From assembly GCA_017654935.2 (NCBI GenBank), contig CM065680.1:37934987-37998986 (forward strand): a stretch of 64,000 bases of DNA. The letters run 5' to 3'. A program made the position numbers and the translations under genes. The stretch comes from Phymorhynchus buccinoides (Eukaryota; Mollusca; Gastropoda; Neogastropoda; Raphitomidae). The notes under the pieces were generated by a model. The model made no database searches. It was not told the origin of the DNA and saw only the letters and a list, made by a program, of their open reading frames with translations. This document shows, one piece after another, positions 12,601 to 23,700 of this stretch; the first letter of the stretch is position 1; the number at the start of each line of letters is the position of its first letter.

Positions 12601-15600
12601 GAGAATAGATTATTGCAACTCTCTTCTTGCTGGCCTTCCAAACTACCTTCTCAACAAACTCCAAAGAATCCAAAATAATGCTGCACGACTAATCCTTAAG
12701 TCCTCCAAGTTTGAACATGTTTCTCCCCTTCTGCACTCTCTGCACTGGTTGCCAATCTCCAGCAGGATCAACTACAAGCTTTCTGCTCTTACCTTTGCTG
12801 TCATTTCTGGCTCTGCTCCTACTTACCTGTCTGATCTACTTCATACTTACATTCCATCTCGTCAGCTTCGTTCTTCTTCTGATTCTCGTATTCTACAGCC
12901 TCCCTCAATTAAAACGAAAACTTATGGCGAGAGATCCTTTTCTTTTCAGGCCCCAGCTACTTGGAACAAACTCCCTCTGTCTCTCAGACATTCCAACTCC
13001 CTGTCAGTTTTCAAAACCAACCTGAAAACTCATCTATTCTCTGAACACTACTGTCCACCATGATCGGATTGTGAGAATGAAAGCGTGTGTGGATGATGAA
13101 TGGCATGGGAAAGTTGGGAGACAGAAAGTGTGTGTGTGCATGCGCGCGCTGGCATGTGCTTATGCACGTGTGTGGGGATGTGTGTGTGTTTGTGTCTGTG
13201 TGTATGTATGTATGTACGAACGTACGTACGTATGTATGTATGTATGTACTGTATGTATGTGTGCATGCGCGTGTAAATGATATGCTATGTTCGTCAGTGT
13301 GTGTGCTTGTGTGCGTGCGGGCATGGGTATTGATGTGATTTGATTAAATGTATTTTTTTTGTAAAGCGCCATGAGCAGCTAGCCTGGAATGTGCGCTATA
13401 TAAGTTTTTCTTCATTCTTCATTATAAGGCGAATAGGGCAATTTTCAAGAAAATTCTCTAAAATAAAGTAAAAGGTGCCCTCGTTTATAAGGCGATACAC
13501 ACCTAAAAAAAGAAAGTCGAAGTTTGAAGCCCGTACACGTTCTGTAAACGCTTACCGACCACCATTACTGCTGTCATAAACGAGAGTTGGCTCCCTTCTC
13601 AAATAATCGAACTTCTGTTTTTGCGACTTCCGGTTATTGTGTTTGAACTTTTTTTCCGCGAAAAAACGGTAGAATTATGGCATTTTAATCTCTACAACGA
13701 TGCTTTTTACATCCAATGAAGGGTTATGGCATCTGTTGGACGGTATCTCGGATGATAATAGGGATTTTAAAGCATTTTAACGTGTGTATTCGTCGTATTG
13801 GCGACTCGTTACCACTTTCGATGTTGTAACTCACAGTAGACTGTACTGAGTACGGCAATCGTTGCCTCTCTTCTCACGATTTTGTTCACTAATAGGGTGC
13901 CCTCGTTTATTAGGTGCATAGGTCGAAATTGGAGAAAAAAATATTGCCTTATAGTCCAAAAATTACAGTAACTTTTAGGTTCTAAGGCAGGAACTTTTAA
14001 TTTTTGTATTTTAGCGTCTTTACTTACTGTTCTTGAGAGATTGGACGGTGTAACCGTGTTGGCTTTGGGTTCAGCTTAGTTGACCTGCCTATTTTGCATT
14101 GAGTACTTGGTGCATGTTTGCGTTGATATCTTTTTTTTTTTTTATCCCCTTCACTGCCAGAGGAAAACAGAGAAATTGATTTTCTTAATTATAAAATTTA
14201 AAAAGACTCAATCTGAGGAAATGGTCTAGAGATATATCTTTTCTGACTTGCCTAAACCAAAAAACATCATTAGGGCTATGACAGAGGTTTCTTCCCCTAT
14301 ACTGCTATAGGGGAAACGATAATTTAAAAAAAAAGTTGCCTCGTTAAAAATAACCGATGCGGGAATGGACCAACGCTGTAGCATCGGTTACTGGCATTCC
14401 AGTAGGCAACAAGTTGCAAGATCGCTCTCGGTTAACGGCATTCGGTTAGGCGTCAAAAGTTATGACATCAGTGGCATCACACACCAGGTAGTAGACACGG
14501 GACTGGGCAGGGAAGGGGTTAAGGTTAGGCGCCTTGTGAATAGTGAGCGTTGTGAATAGTGAGCGTTGTGTTGTGTTGTGTTGGTGGTCAGTGAACGGCA
14601 CGGAGGAGGAAACGGAGATGGCGGCCAACTGCCTGTGGCTGGTGACCAACTCCAAGCCCTGCCCCAACTGCAAGTCCCCCATACAGAAGAACGAGGGATG
14701 CAACCACATGAAGTGCTCCAAGGTGTGTGTGTGTGTATGTGTGTGTCAGAGAGAAGAGACAGAAAGAACAATTTCGAGAGAGAGAGGGGGGGTGTAATGT
14801 TTATTTCCCTAAGTTTGTATATACTTTTGTGGATGTGATTTTTTTTCACGGATGCAGCTTTGAAAAAAAGACCCCTTTTCTACATGAATAATATGCTCTA
14901 AAAACAACAACACAACAACCCCAGGATGGGCTCACTAGTCTAAATATTACAGTATATTTGGTAGACTAACAAAGACGATGAGAACTGGCCACCGTTTTGT
15001 GTTGTCTGCGTTCAGTGCAAGTTCGACTTCTGCTGGGTGTGCCTGGAGCAGTGGAAGCGACACAACTCGTCAACTGGGGGCTACTTCAAGTGCAACCGCT
15101 ACGAGGTGGTCAAGAAGGTGGAGGAGCAAACTGCTGAGATGGTCACTGATGTGAGTCCTCTTTGCTCGTGGCTGTGGAAATATTGCTCTTTTTGGCTCAC
15201 TCGTGTTAGACACGAAGTGAGTCTATAGTATGATAGTTTTTCGGTTGTGTGTGTCTATGTGTGTGTGTGTCTGTGTGTTGCGTCCATGGTCTAATCTCCA
15301 AACTTTAACGTTGGCATTTTCTCGGGAAATAGAAGGCATGCATTGTTCAAACTTTGCACACATATAGATGTCTATGCAAGCTTTCAAACAATAATGATGT
15401 GAATAATTAAATACTTAAAACAACACTGCAAACAGATAACATTTTAGTGGGTTAGAGAGTATTCAACAGGCAACATGATTAAGAAACTCATCAACACTAA
15501 AAGCCTTGATAGCTCATTGGTAGAGTGTCTGTCTGTCATGCCAATGGTTCCGGGTTGGATTCTCGGCACAGGCACTTACATTTTTTTATTTGTTTTAGTT

Positions 15601-18600
15601 CTATCCATTAATGATAGTTTCATTTGTACTTTAAAATTTTATTGGCAATCTTGTACTTTAGACACCCCCCTCAATCTTTGTTTATTGTTGTCCCACATGT
15701 TCTTGTTCGAGTGAGCCTTGAAGGCTTTGCCTCTTCTTTTTTTTTAGCTTTGGAACACTTAGCATGTAAATGCTTCAAAGAAAGTCTGCCAGATCTAAAC
15801 ACATAGCAATGCACAAACAAAAAGTTTCCCAATGAAAATCTTAGCACATAACAGTCACCATATTTTTTGGACTATAAGGCACACCTTAATATATGGCGCG
15901 CCCCCCAAATTTTACCCAAAATTCAGATTTTTTTGGTGTGTTTTCATACTATTTTATTAGTCATATAATAAGGTGCAAGGGTCACAGACTGGGAAAAAAA
16001 GTATCACCTTGTAGTCCGAAAAGTATGGTAATTAGCTCTGCCAAGAAAGTCTTCTTACCAAATTGTCGCGTGTGTATGTTTGTGTGTGTGTGTGTGTCGT
16101 CGTTCTTTAGTTTAATGTCTATCCACCTTACAGTGATCTTAGACACACAAAAAGACAAACAAACAAACAAAAAATACAAAAGGGGTCGGGGGGGGGGGGT
16201 GTGTGTGCATAAATGTATGTGTTATTTTAAATATGTGATTAAGAATGTGGAGTGTGGAAGTAATATAGTACGCTAAACTATGCATGCATATGTTAATAAA
16301 TTAATGAGATAAGAATAAGCGACCCTCATTTAAGCCCTATCCTATGTTACTGACATAACGGTAAACTACTCCAGCCTGGGTTCATATCTGGATATTTATA
16401 AAGAAACAAGACATAATATTGTGAGTGTGTGTGTGTTGTCAATGTTATATATCTTATGATCAGGATGTAATAGTTGTTAAAAATTAAAATTTTGTTGTTT
16501 TAGCGATGGGTTTAATGAAAAGAAATGATTACAATGGTTTGGATGTTCTTAAAATTGTATATGAAATAATAAGGTTTAGGTTCATGTATATGATGTTTTT
16601 TACAATTATTATTCCTTAATGGGTTTTTTATTGTTGCGTTTGTCAACAGGCTGAAGAGAAAAATGCCAAGATGCAGGAACTGAACCGCTTTGTACACTAC
16701 TACACACGATTCAAAAATCATGAAAACAGCTACAAGGTATTTTCTTGTGATGTTTGTACCATTGTGATGCTTTTCGAAACTGCCAACACACACACACCCC
16801 TTGCATTATCTTTCTTCGTGTTTTGCATATTAACCCTTTCACCGCCAATGTCGCATTTTAGCACCACAATGGTTTAATACCCATGTCACTAAAAGGCATC
16901 AAATCAGGACCTGTTGTCCAAAAACCCTATTATCTTAATTTTGGGAGGTAAGGATAGGCCTAATGTTGTATATGTCACAGAGGAATTCGCAATATTGCAG
17001 ATATTTTATTAGTCTGGGATTTTAGGTTTCCTGACACATTGGAATTAACATTTAGTCTGGGATTTTAGGTTTTCTGACACATTGGAATTAACATTTAGTC
17101 TGGGATTTTAGGTTTTCTGACACATTGGAATTAACATTTAGTCTGGGATTTTAGGTTTTCTGACACATTGGAATTAACATTTAGTCTGGGATTTTAGGTT
17201 TTCTGACACGTTGGAATTAACATTTAGTCTGGGATTTTAGGTTTTCTGACACGTTGGAATTAACATTTAGTCTGGGATTTTAGGTTTTCTGACACATTGG
17301 AATTAACATTTAGTCTGGGATTTTAGGTTTCCTGACACGTTGGAATTAACATTTAGTCTGGGATTTTAGGTTTTCTGACACGTTGGAATTAACATTTAGT
17401 CTGGGATTTTAGGTTTTCTGACACATTGGAATTAACAGTTAGTCTGGGATTTTAGGTTTTCTGACACGTTGGAATTAACATTTAGTCTGGGATTTTAGGT
17501 TTCCTGACACGTTGGAATTAACATTTAGTCTGGGATTTTAGGTTTTCTGACACATTGGAATTAACATTTAGTCTGGGATTTTAGGTTTTCTGACACATTG
17601 GAATTAACATTTAGTCTGGGATTTTAGGTTTTCTGACACATTGGAATTAACAGTTAGTCTGGGATTTTAGGTTTTCTGACACATTGGAATTAACAGTTAG
17701 TCTGGGATTTTAGGTTTTCTGACACATTGGAATTAACAATTAGTCTGGGATTTTAGGTTTTCTGACACATTGGAATTAACAGTTAGTCTGGGATTTTAGG
17801 TTTTCTGACACATTGGAATTAACAGTTAGTCTGGGATTTTAGGTTTTCTGACACATTGGAATTGTTTAGTCTGGGATTTTAGGTTTTCTGACACATTGGA
17901 ATTAACAGTTAGTCTGGGATTTTAACTGACACATTGGAATTAATTTAGTCTGGGATTTTAGGTTTTCTGACACATTGGAATTAACATTTAGTCTGGGATT
18001 TTAGGTTTTCTGACACATTGGAATTGCATTAGTCATTTTAGGATTTGACACATTGGAATTAGTTAATCACATATTAAATTGGTTTGAATGAGGCTTTATA
18101 CTGAAAATTCTCTGCCCCTGTCTCGTGACCTGAGATGCGAACGCCACCTACTTAAGATTATCGCCCTTGCCTGTCAGGAACTAGTAGTATACAGTCACAG
18201 AAAATTATCTGCTCCTGACTTGTCACCAGGGGGCATCAACACTTCAGGCCTATAATTATCGCCCTTGCGTGTCGGCAAGGAGTAGTATAAAGCCTCATTG
18301 AAGTGTGTGCGTGCGTGCGTGCATGTGTTTTGTGTGTGTTCAAGCTGGAGGAACCTCTACTGCAGACAGCCAAAGACAAAATGATGAAACTTGCTGAAGC
18401 TGTCACTGATATAGGTAAGTTCAATTCTTCATCAAAATTGCATTAAATGATTGGGCATCCAGGCACTGTTGATGTATTCTGTTTCAAGAAAGTAAAGTGC
18501 TTGAGTCTCTTGGATTGTTACTGTTTGGTAGCTCAGATTTGAACCCGCTATCCCCTTTTCTGTATTGCAGCTAATATTTTACCTGATCTTTACCACATGC

Positions 18601-20196
18601 GAAAATATCCAAACAATAGCTTTTTTTATATCTTATACAGTATTCAAACAGTGTTCAGTAGTATCATTGGGTGTTTGCAGCCACAGCCAAAGCGGAGACA
18701 AGGTTCGTTGAAGATGCTGTGCGCCAACTGCTGAAGGCTCGCCGTGTGCTCAAGTGTTCCTACGTCTACGGATACTATCTGGACGGGCCTGGATACAAAA
18801 AGATCGTGTTTGAGTTCATGCAGGTGAGAGAATATCTTTAACTCATTCGTAGTGAAACGGTAAAATGATAGAATGTTGGAATTATTTGATATTTCACTGC
18901 TGAAAGCTGCTACGCAGAAGGGCCTAGATATAAAAAGATTGTGTTCGAGTTCATGCAGGTGAGAGATTATCTTTTTGTGTTGGAATTATTTGATATTTCA
19001 CCACTGAAAGCTGCTACGCAGAAGGGCCTGGATATAAAAATATTGTGTTTGAGTTCATGCAGGTGAGAGATTATCTTTTTGTGTTGGAATTATTTGATAT
19101 TTCACCGCTGAAAGCTTGCTACGAAGATGGGCCTGGGTATAAAAAGATTGTGTTCGAGTTCATGCAGGTGAGAGATCTTTTTGTGTTGGAATTATTTGAT
19201 ATTTCACCCACGGCGGTTCTCTCTCGTCCACTTAGTCTGGACAGCAGCATTGCACAAACGCGGAGGTCCGGAAAGAAAAATGAACGAAAGCCGAACTGTG
19301 TGCCTCGCTCACTGGATACAAATTTGCCCCACAGCCCCACTCGCACACATTTCTCCAATCTGGTCCATCCCACCTCCACCATCCCGTTACCTCTCTACCC
19401 TTTCCCTCCCCCCTCCAGCCCTGCAAGGCCAGAGCGACTGTGTGAGGAAACAAACTGACCCATCCTCGATCTAGGCCTACACAGTCATAATTAGCAAGAA
19501 TATACAAATGTATTCTTTTTATCTGCTGCATTTACTTTGTCACCTTGTGTTTTTCGTTTTATTTTCTTTCTTCCGTGGTATGTACTTACTACTTCTGTGT
19601 CAATAATTCATTTGATGGTTTTACGACAAATAAAAGAGTTTGAGTTTGAGTTTTTCAGTCAGAACTTTCATGGCTTTTCTTGATTACAGCAAAGCGCGCG
19701 CGCGTGTGTGTGTGTGTGTGCGTGTGCGTGTGTGTTGTGTCCATGATTACAGTAACTATACACGTCCCGAGGGCAGCGGTCAGTTTCACAGAACACTGAC
19801 TCACCCACTTCTTATCTTCAGGGCTAACCATCCCGCGCCCTACCACCACTATACTTATTTTTCCCCGCACCCTTCTTTCTCTACTCGTAGCATAGCCAGC
19901 TCTTGTGCTTGGCCTATCTTGCTGGCAGCTAAAATTAAAAGCCACTTTGACCCAAGCCAGATGACCCTGACACTTCATGCAGTAAAAAAAGAAAGGGATG
20001 TGAGGTGGTGCAAAAAAAAAAGTTTGATCACGTTTCGTTCACAGAAACAAGTCTTTCAGCAGAATAAGTCAAACAAGATAGGCTCATGAACAAATGACTC
20101 TTTAGGCAAAACAATGAATCACAGGAAATGAAAAGAAGTCTTTCAGTCTGAATAATAACAAGAGAAGTTACCTTATTATTTTAATTACAAGAGTCG

Positions 20197-20247
<51 letters not shown>

Positions 20248-20729
20248 AGGCAAACAGAGAAACTGACATTCGCATGAGCACGTTCGCACACACATGAACA
20301 TACACAGTGTGCACACACATGCACACACACACATATACCCAGCTACAGAGAGAGAGAGAGAGAGAGAGAGTTAGTTCCATACTGTCAGAGAGAGACAGTG
20401 ATCAAGACAGATTGTGTGCATGCGCATGCATGCATTTGCGCACACGTGCGTGTGTATGTGCTGTGCATGTGTGTATGTGCGCATGCACGCACGCGCGCGT
20501 GTGTATACATGTATGTGTGCGTGTGTGTGTGTGTGTGTGTGGAAAAAGACAAGACAAAAACTATTAAACAGAGGGAGCAAAGGAATAGGACAGACAACAA
20601 ACTTCAATATTGACAAAACAATATCAAGCACATTGAAAAGCTTTTACACACACATACACACACACACATACACACACACAAACAGAGAGACACTGGACAC
20701 TGGAAAACTTTATTTGACAAGGATCCAGT

Positions 20730-20774
<45 letters not shown>

Positions 20775-23700
20775 GGTGCAATTTCACGTTACTGGAGCTT
20801 GTTAACACTCTCTAATAACGTTATTACCACAAATTTTTAGTCCACGCTGAACACACACACACACACTTTCCAATTATGTAAATTTAAAAACGTTCCAAAT
20901 TTGTTGACATGCACAAAGGCGATTCAGAGCACACAAACTGGCACAAATCACTGCACAGCAGCTATTCCAGCATTGTAAAGAACGCACCACAACCAGATGT
21001 GTAACAGCGTGGGTGGTAGAGTGGCTAGCACTGGCCGACGCTAACACAGACAAAGAGGAAGGAACTAAAGGGCGGGATTTCTCGCCAGTTGTGCTGCCGT
21101 GCACCGCTGAAAGCTGCTACGAAGATGTGCCTGAGTATAAAAAGATTGTGTTCGAGTTCATGCAGGTGAGAGATCTTTTTGTGCTTAAGTTATTTCATTC
21201 TGCACTGCTCAAAGCTACTAACCACCAGATTGGCCTGGGTACAAAAAAATATTGTAGGTGGGCCTGGGTACCAAATGATCCTGTTTGACTTCATGCAGGT
21301 GAGAAAATATATTTTTGTGCTGGAATTATTTCATACAACACTACTGAAAGCTACTACCTGAGATGGGCCAGGCATTCTTCTTCTTCTTCTTCTGCATTCC
21401 CAGGACATATGGACATAATGGGTAAGGTATGTATACGTCCGTTTTTATTCCGTTTTCACTGATCTTCCCGCTGTGTACAGTCGACACATTTCGATTTCGG
21501 TGAAGCTCAAAGAAGAAATATTATTTGGAAGATATTTTGAAAAAAAGGCAGGAGAATGGGCCAATAAGTCAGCAAGATAGTACCAGTACATGATAGAAAG
21601 CAAAGGGAAGAGATAGAGTCACAGAGAGTGGCAGATTAGAGGAAGTTTGAAGCACAAAACTTCCAGAAGGCGTGGGAACTATTTTTACAAAAGACCCCCC
21701 ATGGGGAGAGACTCGTGGAAGGGGCGGGGGCGGGGTCATCCAGCTCCCCCCCCGTGTGGAGGCATGAGGCATCCACCCACTGCCCCAAGGCCAGGTATAA
21801 AAAGATCGTGTTTGAGTTCATACCGGTGAGAGAATATAGATGGTTTCCTGCTCTCAGTCCCTATCTGCCTTCTTTATTTGTTTTGAGATAGACTGCTTTT
21901 AGGCAGGCAACCTTTGATATGTTCTTGTGCTTTATTATTTGATAACTGCCGTGGGATTTTTTTTTTTTATGTGCATAAAATAAAGCGCACATGTCAGACT
22001 TGCTTTAAGTCCCCATCTGAAGGATTCGATGTTCAGTTCAGTTTTCCCGTTGAACTGGAAAGAAAGGGCAAGGCCGGGATTCAAACCCAGGTCACTCATG
22101 CATTGAATTGGCAGGCGAACGTCTTAACCACTCTACCAGGTTCCTTCCTATTTTGTTTTCTTAATATCCTTTAATCTGTTTTTCTATCATCAGACCGAGT
22201 TGGAGGAATGCACGGAGATCCTTTCCCAGATGGTCAACCGGCTGTACCTGCGCACCCCGCGCTCCAAGATCATCGAGCAGGCTCACAACGTCCAGCGGCG
22301 GCGCCTGGAGTTCACCGCAGCCATCGCTAAGGGCCTGGTGCCCCCCGAAACCCCGCCCTCCTTGAAGAAAGGCCGGCGAAGGAGGAAATACAGTATGGAG
22401 ACTGAAGACGTGAGTGTTTGTGTCCTGGGTAAGGTACCATATTTTGTGTGCTATAAGGCATACAACAAACAAACACATGCACGACAAGTGTAAAGTGACC
22501 TTATTTTATTCACAAGAGACAAAACAAAACTACTAGATATTTCGGCGAATGCGCCTTTATCAACATAGACAAACAAGCAAACAGTAAATATAGCAAAAGG
22601 AGCAAAAAAGCAGGCAAGAAAAGGAGCAAAAAAGCAGGCAAGAAAAGGAGCAAAAAACCAACAAGATCAAAATTTAAAAAACAATACTTCCCCTCTACAG
22701 TCCAATGCGTAAATGATACAACTAAGTTGAAACCAAAGAGCAAGGCATGCATTTGTGAACACAAATCAGGGGGAAAAAAGAAAGAAAGAAAGAAAAATGT
22801 TTTGAGATTAGAGAGGTTAGGGACAGTGAGTATGCAATCATAAATGACCCCTGCACCACGGGTAGACAGTTTATCGGCCTTGGCAGGCGGTCCATCTAGG
22901 AGATGGAAAACCCTGGTTTCAAACCCACGATGGTTAGGAGGGACTCGTCAGCTGTGGCAGGCAACCTTCTTGGGAGAGGGAATCTCCGAATCCAAAGCCT
23001 AACTAGAAATAGTTAGGTGCACAATGGCAGCACGACGCATCAGCGCTCATACGACAGGACTGTCTGAGCGATCGTCGAAGAAGATCCATGTGCCTTATAA
23101 TATAACTGATAATATTGTAAGAAACTATAATGACAAAATCAGAATTTTGGGTAAAATTTGGGGGTTGCACCTTATAACCAGGTGAGCCTAAATATGGTAG
23201 ATTATTTTGAGGGTTGCCTGCAAGAGCTGCCTGTTTCATAGGGAATAAAGAAGGCAGATAGGCAGTTCGTGCATGTAATTGTTTTGACTTTGATGAATAT
23301 GTTGACATATGTTATGGCTGGTTGAATTTGTTTTGTTTCTTCTTGCCCGTTTTCTAAGCTTTTTACCCTTTGAAAAATTGAAGATGTATTTGACTTTAAC
23401 ACCCTTGCACACATGTTTAGAAAGTCTTTTTTTTATATATAGTCTGTTTTGGATTAAAATGCCTAAAAACTTTTCTGTTTCATCCATTGTTATAGACCAG
23501 GTACCACATGTGTTTACATCTTACATGTCTGGTAGAATCTCCTACCAGTACACAAATGCCGTCAATGACCAATTTTTAGCTTTTTTGTGTGTGTAGTTGT
23601 GTTTTGTGTTAGGGAAACAGCTTTCAAAAAGTGTACTAGAATGCATAAAATCCTGAGACTTTGGATTGAGCAATTGCCAATGGTAAGCGCTGAACAGTAA

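Larger units (their letters stand above)
10866..13425 (+). mobile_element. 5'-truncated non-LTR retrotransposon (CR1/L2/jockey-like)
   Basis: A long open reverse-transcriptase frame is followed by a 3' UTR with TG and TATG repeats and a terminal region TGTAAAGCGCC ... GCGCTATATAAG, ending in ATTCTTC repeats. The endonuclease domain expected upstream is absent, so the copy is 5'-truncated. The 5' limit is approximate. Clade placement is inferred from RT motifs only. Confidence 0.85.
10288..13968. mobile_element. TA-flanked TIR element hosting the retrotransposon
   Basis: The left end is CCGTATTTTTCGGATCATTA. The right end, read on the other strand, is CTGTAATTTTTGGACTATAA. TA occurs at 10286-10287 and 13969-13970. 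Same TIR type as 1622-2495, 15858-16028 and 22437-23197. The interior before 10866 has GGTCGT-rich sequence that may be another nested element; the piece after 13425 resumes with ATAAGGCGAATAGGG. Confidence 0.7.
9576..14591 (+). other. Intron e (5.0 kb), mostly transposable elements
   Basis: Contains a short TIR element (9800-10007), a TA-flanked element (10288-13968) carrying a non-LTR retrotransposon, another TIR element (14145-14523) and a short GTGAATAGTGAGCGTT duplication just before the exon f acceptor. No other coding sequence is seen. Confidence 0.7.
22437..23197. mobile_element. TA-flanked TIR element containing two other repeats
   Basis: The left end is CCATATTTTGTGTGCTATAA (TA at 22435-22436). 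The right end on the reverse strand is CCATATTTAGGCTCACC (TA at 23198-23199). Inside are the dispersed repeat 22459-22711 and a SINE-like copy at about 22841-23088. It sits 27 bp after the exon k donor. Confidence 0.65.

Noticed and set aside
15508..15580. tRNA gene
   Set aside because: A- and B-box-like blocks are present but acceptor stem pairing is poor and flanks are repetitive; better seen as a SINE head or pseudogene.
17011..18060. CRISPR-like regular repeats
   Set aside because: Units are contiguous with no unique spacers, in an animal intron; it is a satellite.
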